NCBI GenBank assembly: GCA_946902875.1
Contig: OX336354.1
Location: 10,389,247-10,453,246 of the forward strand
Reading direction: 5' to 3'
Length of the DNA stretch: 64,000 bases
Source: Nematopogon swammerdamellus
Lineage: Eukaryota > Arthropoda > Insecta > Lepidoptera > Adelidae
Below are positions 1-10,990 of the stretch, one piece after another. A program made the position numbers and the translations under genes. The first letter of the stretch is position 1; each line of letters begins with the position of its first letter. The notes below the pieces were generated by a model. It was not told the DNA's origin and ran no database searches. It worked only from the letters and a program-made list of their open reading frames with translations.

Positions 1-1686
1 CCGAAGTGTACCAAAGTTATATTGGCTTGTCGCACTTTTACGAAACTTTACTTTTCTTAATGTTATCAAATGATTAGGTATATTTTTATTATTATGATAA
101 AACTCCAAGACTATAAAATAGACGCTCTTGTAAGGTTCTTTCAAAATAAAATTGGAACTCTTCTTCAATTGAGATTATCAAATTCTTTAAATTGGATATA
201 TTTTTTGGGAAACATAAACACAATTAATTTCAATTTTTCATGTTACTTGGTCATTTGGAAGCATGTTTACGGGAACAGTGCATGCTTCGGCTTAGCGAAT
301 ACCTACATTCAATATTTCAATCAAACGAAACTGCGAAAAAAAACGCAGGAAAAGTATATTAACACTAGATCCTTTACTGCGGTAAGGATAGCGGACTTAT
401 TGCAGAAAACCATTTCTTCAAATCAACCGAGCACAGAAAAAGAAGACCACGAAAGCACGCATGCGCTCTACGAAAACTACATTATGCGCTAAATTTGGAA
501 ATACGTCGACTTGACGACAAATTACTCTTCAAAATAAGCAACTTCCCCTACTCATTCTAGAGTCGGCTCAATTAACGTGGGCTTATCTCGAGCGCGTGCG
601 CAGACACCACATCAGCCAGTCACAGAAGAATTTAAGGAGATAACATGGAAATAGAATGTATGTACTTAGACTAGATAAGTAGGAATACCTCGTGGAGTGG
701 AGAGAGAATAAGGTAAGAAAAAATTATCTACACATTCGAATATTGTAATTTATTGAAGAAACAATATATATTTTTCAAATTAACTTAGACTTAAAAGTTA
801 AAACGTTTAATACAAACGTAGAGAAAAAGAAAGATCAGCGTTATACTGCATTCCCCGAGTGAAGTATAGCGCAGATTTCGCTCAATGTAAAAAAAAAATG
901 CTTTCAGCAAACGAACAGAAAACTTTTTCTGCGCGGTGCTTTCAGCCTTCTTCCAAATTGACTAAAATTTGGTAATGTACATTATACTCAAATATCAAAA
1001 TATTGATACCATAATTTTTTTGTTCCATGGAAATCCCAAAATTCGTCCCGATTCATAACAACACCTTTTGTCTGTCGGCCACTTCAAATCGTCGGATACC
1101 GAATCGTCAAAGCAAAAGTCGAAAGAACTTTCGAGCAGACGAAATCTCAGAAAAAAATTATAAATGAGAACTATTGGTAAGGCACCTACAATAACAGTTC
1201 GTCCAGCCGTGTCGTCGTGTCATCGTCCCAGCCAGTGGGCGTTATTGTTTGTTTACCCAAATAAATGTCAAACATATTTTTTTCCCTCGACTTTGGACAT
1301 AATAAATCTATTCACGTTAGCAACACAGATGTCCTTGGCCGTTAAACCGGTGAAGGGTGTCCCGTAACTTTGTGAACTAATGTTATTTATTACGACAGTT
1401 CGCTATTCAGCCTCCCGCATGCATGGGTATGATTTGTTTGTATGCTAAACTCGCTAAGGTAGGTAGGTAGGTAAATATATTATGGGATAATTTAAGGAGC
1501 CTTATTTTATATTTATGTACTTATTAAGTGAATAGTCAGGCGTTCAGTACTTTCTCTTTCCGAGTTTGATAAGGTGCTTAGATATTTCTTTCACGAAAAC
1601 GAGGTGTTTTATGTGGTTCGTATTTCATGTAAAACTGTATCCAATGTAACGAAGGGAAGGAGGCAAGTGGACGGAGGAGACCTATA
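1..1686. other. unassigned non-coding stretch
   Basis: No gene or repeat is recognised here. A 140-codon open frame at 70-492 (+) is AT-rich, has no recognisable domain and no clear exon signals, so it is not called as a gene. A short (GGTA)n run lies near 1457-1473. Confidence 0.5.
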
Positions 1687-1719
1687 GCACAGAGGACAAA
1701 ACGTTTTTGTCCTCTGTGC
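1687..1719. repeat. perfect 15-bp hairpin
   Basis: Two 15-bp arms, GCACAGAGGACAAAA and its exact reverse complement, flank a 3-base loop (CGT). It is too short for an animal pre-miRNA and no flanking target duplication was noticed. Confidence 0.8.
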
Positions 1720-1740
1720 CTAAATACTTCTCAGACTTAG

Positions 1741-1782
1741 TAGGTGGTGGGGTCAAACCAGTCCGGATTGGTACCACCGCAT
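1741..1782 (+). repeat. SINE fragment
   Basis: A short piece resembles the middle of the SINE families seen elsewhere in the window (TAGGTGGTRGGG ... TTGGTACCACCGCA). Only about 40 bp are recognisable. Confidence 0.5.
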
Positions 1783-1887
1783 GTCCATTTTTAAATCTGA
1801 CTGTGCTGTATATTCTTATGAATCAAGCATGCGCGTCATATTTTCAGAAATCTAAATGTAGAAACAGTGTAAGTCATACATAAGCAT

Positions 1888-2305
1888 TGTTACCGACGGA
1901 ACGATCGACAAATAAAATTATCCGTTAAAATCCGTTGAAGACCGTTAGAATACGTTACTGAATACAATGGCTCACTTCTTTCCAGCCGTTGCTTCTTGGA
2001 ACAGCGTCACCACTCGCTCCATTCAGCCAGCAGTAGTATAAATAGAGGTCCCGTAACGGTCAAACCGTCATTGCAATTTTCACAAGCGCGTCGAACACTG
2101 AGAGAGCTCTGCTGGCTGTGTGGGCGAGTGTGAGCACGAGCAACGGCGTGAAGGAGAGACTGTGCCTTTTGCTGATAATATTTCGAGTTTTCGTTCACCT
2201 TTCCACCGACACCTACATAAATACAGTCCACCTGAACAGTTTTAGACGGTCCCGTGTCGATTTGGTCAACGCCGCATCGAGTCGGGATGGGACGCGTCGT
2301 TTTCA
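1888..2305 (+). repeat. 5' LTR of BEL/Pao element
   Basis: This 418-bp LTR starts TG and ends CA. It has a TATA-like TATAAATA at 2037-2044, downstream of four imperfect 10-bp repeats of the form CCGTTRRAAT at about 1922-1960. The same sequence recurs at 8172-8589 with an offset of 6284. Confidence 0.95.
1922..1960 (+). promoter_or_regulatory. U3 CCGTT repeats upstream of TATA box
   Basis: Four head-to-tail copies of a CCGTTRRAAT-like 10-mer sit about 80 bp upstream of TATAAATA (2037-2044) in the LTR. This arrangement looks like a binding-site cluster in U3, but that role is inferred from position only. Confidence 0.45.
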
Positions 2306-2306
2306 T

Positions 2307-2325
2307 TGGTCCAATCGAGCCGGAT
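2307..2325 (+). other. candidate tRNA primer-binding site
   Basis: TGGTCCAATCGAGCCGGAT begins one base after the 5' LTR. The TGG start is expected for pairing with a tRNA CCA end. It resembles the complement of the 3' end of metazoan tRNA-Tyr with a one-base length difference. The tRNA identity is tentative. Confidence 0.5.
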
Positions 2326-2630
2326 CTACAGCAAGAAAAGTGAAATAAACTGTAAATAGTGAAAACTTCGAACTTATTGTGCGAAAGACTTTTCCAGACT
2401 ACGAGATTGCAATCAAGTGAGTGACTGAGTGAGTGACTATCTTGTGATACAAGTGAGTGACTGTCGATGTGTTACGCAGACTGAGTGTGAGTGAAGCGCC
2501 TAGCAACCGATATCGCACCACGCAATACCGCGAGGCCGCCGCGTCCGGTTCAAGGCCACTCCCCGCCCGCAAAGGAGTAAATACGCACGCGCGGGAGCGT
2601 ATCGCATCTTAGTGTCAAGTTCGATTGAAG

Positions 2631-5600
2631 ATGGTCAACACCCGATCAGGTGCCGTGACGAATGGAGACCAGAGCTCAGATACGCCGCTAGACTCCGGTC
2701 AGACCACCGGAGAGGATTCCTCGCAGCTGACGAGTTCACCAGCCTCCATAACGCCGCACACGTACACGCAAGAGGTACCAACGAGCCAGGTACCACCCAG
2801 ATCCGTTAAGTCAGTACGGACCACTGCTAGTATGGCAAGAAGGAGAAAGGAAGCAGAGCTAGCCGCAGCGAAGCGACTAGCTGAGATAGAGAAGGAGATC
2901 GTGAGAAAAACTCTCGAAGTAGAATTGGCAGCAATCGACGATGAGGAGCAAGATGAAAATTGGGCGCCTTCGAGTTCGTCATGCCGTGACCCATCCGTCC
3001 TCAGAGTTGAAGAGTGGTTAAATAAGGAAAATAAGGACGACGACGTTCGTGCCGATATCAAGCAGTTAGATGCACCCGCCGCCGGACAGTCACCGGAGGA
3101 GCATGAGCATCACGGGTTATCCGCACCGGTTGTCGTTACACCGCCAGGCGCAACAGACTCTGCACAGCCGCTAGAGAAGCCAGCGCGTCAAGAACCACCC
3201 TCTACACAGCGGGGGGAGCCGGCACAGATAAGCGATATTCAGCTGCTGGCCAAGGAGATAGCTAACCTACGACAAGCGCCGCCCTACGATCGTCGACTAC
3301 TGGAACTCCCCACATTCTCAGGAAATGCTTCGGAATGGCTGTCCTTCAAAGCAGCCTACAATGAGACTTGCCAGAAGTTAACTGATTCGGAGAACACTTC
3401 TCGGTTACGCCGCAGCCTCCAGGGAGAAGCGAAGAAAGCCACAGCATCGCTCCTCATCGCAGCCGCGAACCCTTCGGAAGTAATGAAGACTCTGGAAAGG
3501 AAATTCGGGCGTCCCGACGACATCGTGGCCGAAGAATTACGTATATTAAGAGATTTGCCACGAATCACGGACGCCGCCTCTGCAAGTGTTCACACCTTCG
3601 CGTGCAGCATTCAAGCAACAGTAGCTGCACTACAGGCACTAGGACGAGAAGAATACTTGCGAAACCCTATGTTGGCTCAAAGTATTAAAGCGAAGATGGC
3701 ACCGCTTCAAAGAGGATGGATTGAATACGCAACAACCCATGAGAAGTCACCTGTACCGGAAATCGTCAAAATTTGTGAATTTCTCAACCTTGAAAGCGAC
3801 CGGCTTCAACAATATTGGTGTCTGGATACATTACAACTTAGCGCCATAAACTCGAAATCAGCCAGTACTACGAGTCAGGCGAACACACGTAACACAGGAA
3901 AATACAGCGGAGTCCACGCTGCCGACTCTACAAGATCTATGAAATGCACATATTGTCGTAAAGGAAATCACGCTTTATATAAATGTGAACTCTTTTCTAC
4001 TATCGACACAGATGAGAGATGGAAATTCGTGAAACAAGAAAAGCGATGCTTCAGGTGCCTGAACCGAAATCACGCGAAAATTAACTGTAAACGCCGAAAT
4101 GTCTGCGGCGTTAACGGCTGTTTGTATAAACACCATTCTTTATTGCATCAAAACAATACTGACCGTGAATCACAGACCTCAGCAACAAGAGTCGAGCCGG
4201 CGGCGGCACTTGAAACGACCTCCAACGCGGCCGTCGCACAGCCGGTGACGCACTCGGGAGACGTTATGAAAACATGCGCGGGAACAAACAAAAGGGCATT
4301 GTTGAAAATACTACCAGTAACGGTTCACGGAGATAATGGGAGCGAACGAACATTTGCTATGCTAGATGATGGAAGTACCATAACACTTATGAAAAATAAA
4401 TTGGCAGATAAAATTGGTGCTCCAGGACCACGAGACCCGCTCACACTTGCAGGAATAACATCAACCTGTACGTACTCCAAATCCAGACGAGTAAATATAT
4501 CAATTTCTGGGTCATCGGGCAAAAGGTTCGAGCTGAACAACGTGAGAACGGTAGATAAATTACCGATGACAACACAGTCAGTCAAACAAAGCGATCACCC
4601 GTACCTACTTGACATACCGATTGAAAGCTACGAGGACTCTGAGGTCGGCATTCTCATCGGACAGGACAATTGGTTTCTTCTGCTATCCGAGAAGACACGA
4701 GTTGAAAGGAAAGATTCACCTGTAGCGTCGCTGACACCGCTTGGATGGGTGGTGCATGGCTGTACTTCCTCCGTATCAGCTGCTCGTGTAAACTTCGTGG
4801 GACACATACACACTGAAGAGACGCTCGGCGAAATGATAGAGAATTATTTCCGTCTGGAGAACATTGGTATAGTCGCGAAGGAAAGAAAGAGGCCGCAAGA
4901 TGCACGAGCAATAGAGATACTTCAATCAACCTGCCGACGAATTGAAGAACGTTGGGAGACCGGACTTTTGTGGAAAGAGGATCAAGTGGAGATGCCACCC
5001 AGTTATAAAAGTACTTTAAAGAGACTTCGCACCATTGAGAATAAGATGGACAAAGACAAACAATTTGGAGAAGCATACGTGTCACAAATGAATTCACTCA
5101 TAGAAAAAGGCTATGCAGTGCCTTGTCCGCCGTCGGACTCCCCGAAGAAATGGTACCTACCACATTTTGCCGTGACCAACCCCAATAAACCGGGAAGAAT
5201 ACGGATTGTGTTTGACGCCGCTGCTACAGTCCAGAGTACGTCACTAAACGACAAGCTGTTAACAGGACCAGACCTTTTGCAATCGCTAACGGGAGTCATC
5301 TTCAGATTTCGAGAAGGAAGATACGCAGTATCTGCAGATATAAAGGAGATGTTTCTCAGAATTATAATGAGAAAAGAAGACAGAACATCACAACGTTTTC
5401 TTTGGCGTGGTTGGGAGCGTCATTCACCACCTGTGGAGTACGAAATGGCGTCAGTTATATTTGGAGCGGCGTCCTCACCTACCACAGCGAATTTTGTGAA
5501 AAACCTCAACGCCGAAGAGTTCGTCAAGACTTACCCGGAAGCAGTCCGGGCAATAAAAGAGAACCACTACATGGACGACTACTTGGGAAGTTACGAAGAT

Positions 5601-8129
5601 GAAGAAACTACCACGAGGATAGCTAAACAAGTAGCGAAGATCCACGCCAGCGGAGGCTTTCAGTTGACGGCGTGGGCATCAAACAGTAAAAATGTTCTTG
5701 ATGCAGTCGACGAGTCACAGTCACAGGTGACATGCAGCGATCGTAACCTCGACCTTCAGAGAGCACAAGAGAAGACCCTGGGACTGCGGTGGGATCCTCG
5801 CGACGACACCTTGGGCTTCAACCTCACTATGGCCCGTGTGCCGGCAGATATAGCAGATGGCAGCAGAATACCTACGAAAAGAGAAATGTTGAGTGTTGTG
5901 ATGTCCGTATTTGACCCGCTCGGACTGCTCGCACCCATCGTCGTGCAAGGAAAAATATTGCTACAAGAGGTGTGGAGGACTGGCATCGCATGGGATGAAA
6001 AGCTCGCCGGACGCGAAGCGACGAAATGGCAGAATTGGATAAAAAAATTGCGTCTGTCATGGAACTGCAGAGTACCAAGATATTACGGTATCAACGAAGA
6101 GACGCCATTACACTTACACACGTTTGTTGACGCGAGCGAAGCCGCGTACGCCGCAGCAAGTTACTTACGTATCGAGCGACAAGATGGATCGGTGATTACA
6201 GCGCTAGTAGCTAGCAAGTCCAGAGTTACACCGCTGCGCCCCACTTCTATTCCCCGCTTAGAACTGCAAGCAGCGGTATTGGGCAGCCGTCTCGCTCACA
6301 CAATACAACAGGAACATCGCATGAAGATAACAAAGAGATACTTCTGGACTGATTCGAAAACTGTGTTATCCTGGATCAACAGTGATGCCCGCATGTACAA
6401 AGCGTACGTTTCGCATAGATTAAGCGAAATTGATGAATTGACCAAAACAAAGGAATGGCGTTGGGTACCTACACAGTATAACGTAGCCGATGACGCAACG
6501 CGTGATATGGAGCAGCTGACTAGTGAACACAGATGGTTTCAAGGCCCTGAATTCCTACGGGAAGGTCACACGCACTGGCCTAGTACGAAGATTGCGTCAC
6601 CCGAGAGTTCAATGAATGAATTAAGAAAAGAATATACTACCATTGTATTTGACACGGCCGTGCGACCGAGTCCCGACCTACCCGACGTTGGAAGAATTTC
6701 ATCATGGTTACGACTGATTAGAACCACTGCCTATGTACTCCTCTTCGTGGAAAAATTGAAACGTAAACATCAGGGCGGACTCGACCAGCGACACTACCAG
6801 AATGCCGAAAATCTATGGATAAAACGAGCACAAGAAGACTCCTACGCAGCTGAACTTGCATGCCTACAAGCGGGCAGACACGTGGAACGCAGCAGTCGGC
6901 TAGCCCGCCTCGAGCCAGTCATCGATTCGGCCGGAATCATTCGCCTGCGGGGACGAGCGGGGCGCGCACCTGACGTTACAACTGCAACTAATGAGCCCGT
7001 TATATTGGATGGAAAACATCGATACACTCGACTTCTGGTGCATCACTATCACGTCCAGGCTCACCACGCGAACCCAGAAACTGTGGTGAATATGCTTCGT
7101 ACCAAATACTGGATTGTGCTGCTGCGACCCACTGTCCGGGCCGTCGCGCACAACTGCCAGCTCTGCCGCTTGCGGCGGGCAACCACTCAACTGCCTCCAG
7201 CGGGCGACTTGCCGCTCGCTCGCCTAAGTCATCACCACCGCCCGTTCACCCACTGTGGAGTGGACTACTGGGGCCCGATGGACGTGGCCGTCGGAAGGCG
7301 CCGGGAGAAGAGGTACTGCGCGCTGTTTACGTGTCTCGTGACGCGCGCGGTACACCTCGAGTTGGTGAACAGCTTGACCACTGACTCAGCCATTTGCGCT
7401 CTGCGCCGTCTAATGGCGCGCAGGGGCTCTCCAGCGATCATCTACTCCGACAACGGCACTAACTTTCGTGGTGCCGACGCCGAACTGCGCCGTGCTTGGG
7501 ACGAAGTCGACGTGGAAGCTATCAAGACCTTCTCTCTCAACCGAGGCGTCGAGTGGAAGTTTATGCCGCCGAGCGCGCCGCACATGGGGGGATGCTGGGA
7601 ACGCCTGGTGCGGTCAGTGAAGACCGCTCTCCGCGTCACTCTACACGAACGAGCCCCGCGGGAGGAGTTCCTCGTCACTCTGCTCTGTGAGGTTGAGCAC
7701 ACTGTAAACGCTCGGCCGCTCACACACGTTTCAGTGGACCCGGAGGATCCTGAGGCACTCACACCCAACCACTTCCTGCTGGGCAGCGCTTCGGGTGTGC
7801 CTACCCCTGGCACGTTTGATGATCGAGACTTGGTGCGCCGTCGGGAGTGGCGCGCCACTCAGCGACTTGCCGACATCTTCTGGACGCGCTGGGTGCGCGA
7901 ATACCTGCCGACGCTTCTACCCCGCCCGCATGTCGGAGATGGCCGTCCTGACCTGCAACCTGGGGACCTCGTCATCATTGTTGATGCGAATCTGCCGCGC
8001 AACGTTTGGCCGCGCGGCGTCGTGGAGCGAGTACACCCAGGTGGAGACGGGCGCGTGCGCGTCGTGGACGTTGTACAACAGGCGGCGTGCTACGCAGACC
8101 TTCGAGGAAGATCGTCCGTCTTCCAGTAG
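2631..8129 (+). CDS. BEL/Pao gag-pol polyprotein, intact
   Basis: This single 1832-aa frame encodes the whole retrotransposon polyprotein. The ATG at 2631 (MVNTRSG) is used; an upstream in-frame TTG at 2625 is not a plausible start. Order: Lys/Glu-rich N-terminus; gag region with LPTFSGNASEWLSFK near residue 230; a CCHC knuckle from Cys439 and a second Cys/His cluster from Cys473; retropepsin-like LDDGST with DDGS at 579-582; reverse transcriptase with D903 and the YMDD box at 980-983; RNase H with D1167 followed by a conserved Glu and TDSK; integrase HHCC zinc region, then the DDE triad D1545, D1607, E1657; and a C-terminal domain typical of Pao integrases. No stops or frameshifts interrupt it. 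The length fits complete BEL elements. The third codon positions are more GC-rich than the flanking DNA. Confidence 0.95.
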   Translation: MVNTRSGAVTNGDQSSDTPLDSGQTTGEDSSQLTSSPASITPHTYTQEVPTSQVPPRSVKSVRTTASMARRRKEAELAAAKRLAEIEKEIVRKTLEVELAAIDDEEQDENWAPSSSSCRDPSVLRVEEWLNKENKDDDVRADIKQLDAPAAGQSPEEHEHHGLSAPVVVTPPGATDSAQPLEKPARQEPPSTQRGEPAQISDIQLLAKEIANLRQAPPYDRRLLELPTFSGNASEWLSFKAAYNETCQKLTDSENTSRLRRSLQGEAKKATASLLIAAANPSEVMKTLERKFGRPDDIVAEELRILRDLPRITDAASASVHTFACSIQATVAALQALGREEYLRNPMLAQSIKAKMAPLQRGWIEYATTHEKSPVPEIVKICEFLNLESDRLQQYWCLDTLQLSAINSKSASTTSQANTRNTGKYSGVHAADSTRSMKCTYCRKGNHALYKCELFSTIDTDERWKFVKQEKRCFRCLNRNHAKINCKRRNVCGVNGCLYKHHSLLHQNNTDRESQTSATRVEPAAALETTSNAAVAQPVTHSGDVMKTCAGTNKRALLKILPVTVHGDNGSERTFAMLDDGSTITLMKNKLADKIGAPGPRDPLTLAGITSTCTYSKSRRVNISISGSSGKRFELNNVRTVDKLPMTTQSVKQSDHPYLLDIPIESYEDSEVGILIGQDNWFLLLSEKTRVERKDSPVASLTPLGWVVHGCTSSVSAARVNFVGHIHTEETLGEMIENYFRLENIGIVAKERKRPQDARAIEILQSTCRRIEERWETGLLWKEDQVEMPPSYKSTLKRLRTIENKMDKDKQFGEAYVSQMNSLIEKGYAVPCPPSDSPKKWYLPHFAVTNPNKPGRIRIVFDAAATVQSTSLNDKLLTGPDLLQSLTGVIFRFREGRYAVSADIKEMFLRIIMRKEDRTSQRFLWRGWERHSPPVEYEMASVIFGAASSPTTANFVKNLNAEEFVKTYPEAVRAIKENHYMDDYLGSYEDEETTTRIAKQVAKIHASGGFQLTAWASNSKNVLDAVDESQSQVTCSDRNLDLQRAQEKTLGLRWDPRDDTLGFNLTMARVPADIADGSRIPTKREMLSVVMSVFDPLGLLAPIVVQGKILLQEVWRTGIAWDEKLAGREATKWQNWIKKLRLSWNCRVPRYYGINEETPLHLHTFVDASEAAYAAASYLRIERQDGSVITALVASKSRVTPLRPTSIPRLELQAAVLGSRLAHTIQQEHRMKITKRYFWTDSKTVLSWINSDARMYKAYVSHRLSEIDELTKTKEWRWVPTQYNVADDATRDMEQLTSEHRWFQGPEFLREGHTHWPSTKIASPESSMNELRKEYTTIVFDTAVRPSPDLPDVGRISSWLRLIRTTAYVLLFVEKLKRKHQGGLDQRHYQNAENLWIKRAQEDSYAAELACLQAGRHVERSSRLARLEPVIDSAGIIRLRGRAGRAPDVTTATNEPVILDGKHRYTRLLVHHYHVQAHHANPETVVNMLRTKYWIVLLRPTVRAVAHNCQLCRLRRATTQLPPAGDLPLARLSHHHRPFTHCGVDYWGPMDVAVGRRREKRYCALFTCLVTRAVHLELVNSLTTDSAICALRRLMARRGSPAIIYSDNGTNFRGADAELRRAWDEVDVEAIKTFSLNRGVEWKFMPPSAPHMGGCWERLVRSVKTALRVTLHERAPREEFLVTLLCEVEHTVNARPLTHVSVDPEDPEALTPNHFLLGSASGVPTPGTFDDRDLVRRREWRATQRLADIFWTRWVREYLPTLLPRPHVGDGRPDLQPGDLVIIVDANLPRNVWPRGVVERVHPGGDGRVRVVDVVQQAACYADLRGRSSVFQ

Positions 8130-8161
8130 AAAGAGTCGTCGAGGAACCTGATTCGACGACT

Positions 8162-8171
8162 GGGGGGAGGA
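8162..8171 (+). other. polypurine tract
   Basis: GGGGGGAGGA lies directly before the TGTTACC start of the 3' LTR, where plus-strand priming takes place in LTR retroelements. Confidence 0.85.
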
Positions 8172-8589
8172 TGTTACCGACGGAACGATCGACAAATAAA
8201 ATTATCCGTTAAAATCCGTTGAAGACCGTTAGAATACGTTACTGAATACAATGGCTCACTTCTTTCCAGCCGTTGCTTCTTGGAACAGCGTCACCACTCG
8301 CTCCATTCAGCCAGCAGTAGTATAAATAGAGGTCCCGTAACGGTCAAACCGTCATTGCAATTTTCACAAGCGCGTCGAACACTGAGAGAGCTCTGCTGGC
8401 TGTGTGGGCGAGTGTGAGCACGAGCAACGGCGTGAAGGAGAGACTGTGCCTTTTGCTGATAATATTTCGAGTTTTCGTTCACCTTTCCACCGACACCTAC
8501 ATAAATACAGTCCACCTGAACAGTTTTAGACGGTCCCGTGTCGATTTGGTCAACGCCGCATCGAGTCGGGATGGGACGCGTCGTTTTCA
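8172..8589 (+). repeat. 3' LTR of BEL/Pao element
   Basis: This is a 418-bp copy of the 5' LTR with no difference seen by eye; both encode the same 99-codon antisense frame. It is followed by the AGCAT target duplication at 8590-8594. Confidence 0.95.
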
Positions 8590-8594
8590 AGCAT

Positions 8595-9090
8595 TAAAGA
8601 ATGTAGAATATATTTTTATAAAATTTTATAAGTAAATACGGACATATTTAATGACATGTATTAATAATATTACAGCAATAACTATTACAGCGTATCAGCT
8701 TATATTTAATTATTGCGTGCCAATTACTTGTAAAACATATTTAAAATTCATAACGCGTTACTGCAATGAAACCGCGGAGCAGTGGTCGATAACCTTTACT
8801 TTTCAAAAAGCGATATCGTATTCGCAACGGTACCTCCATCGTAATCATAAGTCGTGATTAAAATCTTAACACATTCACAGTACAGCCTTAGTTAGGCGAA
8901 CCTCGAGACATGCTGTCTTTCTACGTCTGTAGAACTTTACCACTCTAATAGTTACGTGAACGATGAAACCTCTGACACGGTTCCTAGGTCCGACAGGAAC
9001 AGAGATTATGGTGTCAGGGGTGATATCACGAATGTAAGCAGATTATGTAGCTAGCCGTGTCAGGTTTCATAAAACGAAATTCCGTAAAAA
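8595..9090. other. unassigned non-coding stretch
   Basis: AT-rich DNA with no gene, RNA gene or repeat that I recognise. Confidence 0.5.
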
Positions 9091-9215
9091 CACTCCGCAC
9101 ACCCACTTTTAATCTCATACACTCCACCCACACACACTCCGCACACCCTCTCATACACTTTGCACACATTCCGCACACCCTCTCATACACCTCACATACC
9201 CTCTCATATACGGAG
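9091..9215 (+). repeat. C/A-rich imperfect tandem repeat
   Basis: The motif CACACCCTCTCATACAC recurs with variation (CCGCACACCC, CTCATACACT, CTCATATACG). It is a low-complexity satellite-like patch. The open frames across it only mirror the repeat. Confidence 0.75.
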
Positions 9216-10539
9216 AAAAAATACGTGATTCTAATAAAGTTGCAGAGTTTTACGTCCACTTATGTACGAGTAGGTAGATCAGACTGTACGTAAATAGGTA
9301 GTGAAAATTTTCGATTGGAATTTTCGATACGTAGCAGATTTTGGCTGCGACATCCTATTCGCATTAGGTTAGGATCGAAACAAAGAATTCAAAACTATAT
9401 AAGGGGCGTAAAAACTGAAAGCAGGTAATAGTCATAAATGGTGTGCGTAAAGACGAAATTACTGTACGTCTATCTCTGTTACACTTGCGGCCTCACGTAT
9501 ATTTATATACAGCGCGAGTTTATTTCGCGTGAAGTTCTTTTCTCTCGCCTCACTTCCGCGCACGCTCCCTCGCTCTCACACTTCTGTTTCGCGTGATTTT
9601 ACATTTCGCCAGTGACTCACTGCCCTCGCGTGTTGCGTTTCGTGCTCGATTCTGTTCCGAACGAAGTAAATTGTATTAAATGTAGAGCAACAGTTCTTTC
9701 CTTTAGGATTCCCTGGGCCGGTGGGAAAATGAGCACAGGAATGTGATTAAGTTTCCGACCTCACACCGCTGACGGTCGAAATTGACCTTTTATCTCGAGC
9801 ATTTGGAGTATCTGTTAGAATGGGAGGTATGCATGCATTTCATTTGATCTTTCAAGTTGGCGTCTAAGAAGAATTCGGGCAGAAAACATCTAAGAGTTAA
9901 TTGAATATTCACCCGGAACTGTTGGGCGCTGCGAGAAAGATTTTCTTTTTCCAGGCCAATCCGGTATTTGAATAATTTTAACTGCTACATTCATGTCTTG
10001 TCATTCCGAAGAATCCTCTGTAGCACCATTCGATATGGATTGCCACGTAATTACTCGAAAAATCACTGCGTCTGCCATTTTCATCATCTTACCGTTACGT
10101 TATGCCAAGAACTTTTAAGTTCAATGCTCGGGAAGCCGTTAAAATATTGAACGGTGTTAGCTGCTACTGCGACGTGACGATTTTCTCAAAATATCACGTG
10201 ATTCAAGCAGCAGGCAAAATCTAGCGAGAAATAAAACAGTTCCACTGACCGTGTATCGAATCCAGATCACCCAGCAATATACGCAACGCAACTCGCCTTT
10301 CAACAGTACCTAATTTCCACTTACTCAACACACAAGAGAACAATGCATGCAACAGTGTTGAGTAAGCTGTGCCAAACGTGACGATTCCATGGACACGACA
10401 ACATTATCTAACAACTCTACATACCTATGAGTCGGTGACGTCACGAATGGCATACGCGTATGAATTATCTCACATTGTGCTAGACGGCATACTATCATTT
10501 GTACGAGCATCAGCTGGTCTTCAATCATTTATTTATTTA
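9216..10539. other. unassigned; possible promoter-like patch
   Basis: No coding sequence was recognised. CTATATAAGGGGCG at about 9395 resembles a TATA box, and about 9500-9720 is richer in CG and in CTCGC/CGCGTG words than its surroundings. This could be an unannotated promoter or 5' UTR, but no exon could be tied to it. Confidence 0.3.
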
Positions 10540-10990
10540 TTTTATTTTATTTTAGACGGGCAGCCTGGGCTGCTGTATCTACATCAAGTTCATAGTTCAT
10601 AGTTCATTGGTGTAGTTATAATTTATTTCTATTTTTTCTTTCACTTATTCGGTTTTGGTTCACTTAGTTACTTTTTATCTTTATTCAGATGAGTGCCCAG
10701 ACGGTTTACATTGTTTGCACTGATAATGTCTCCGGAAGTTGGTTCCAATCTTAGACAATTATGTTGGTTATGAAGTGCTAAGGAGTGTTGGTATTACGCT
10801 TTGTTGTTTAGTTTCAGAGAGTGGCCACGCAGGTGAGTGTTTTGATTAAGGGTTTACGTTTCATACATCGTTTCAGTCGTATTTCTCAGTAAGAATTTTA
10901 TACGCCTCAATCAAATCTCCCCGGATCCGTCTTTTTTGGAGAGTTGGTACAATCATGCGCAGCGTTTCAGTGAGTGGCCTAGCGCTTAGT
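10540..10990 (-). pseudogene. LINE ORF2 3'-end fragment (CR1-like)
   Basis: The reverse strand encodes RIRGDLIEAYKIL followed by TEKYD and then stops, a pattern common at the C-terminus of CR1/Daphne-type LINE ORF2 proteins. The rest is degenerate. It ends on the left in an ATTTT-rich tail. Family assignment rests on one motif. Confidence 0.55.

Larger units (their letters stand above)
1888..8589 (+). mobile_element. intact BEL/Pao LTR retrotransposon
   Basis: The element is 6702 bp, bounded by LTRs at 1888-2305 and 8172-8589 and flanked on both sides by AGCAT (1883-1887 and 8590-8594), the 5-bp duplication typical of BEL/Pao integration. Internal parts in order are a candidate primer-binding site, a leader of about 300 bp, a single gag-pol frame and a polypurine tract abutting the 3' LTR. 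The LTRs start TGTTACC and end TTTTCA. By eye they are identical, which implies very recent insertion. All catalytic motifs expected for protease, RT, RNase H and integrase are present, so it may be active. It carries no env-like frame. Confidence 0.95.

Noticed and set aside
70..492. 140-codon frame near the left edge
   Set aside because: AT-rich composition, no motif, no splice context; consistent with chance.
2007..2306. 99-codon antisense frame in each LTR
   Set aside because: Identical in both LTRs because they are duplicates; no domain and antisense to the element.
7442..7858. 138-codon minus frame within the BEL/Pao integrase region
   Set aside because: Shadow of a GC-rich coding strand; the plus frame has the integrase motifs.
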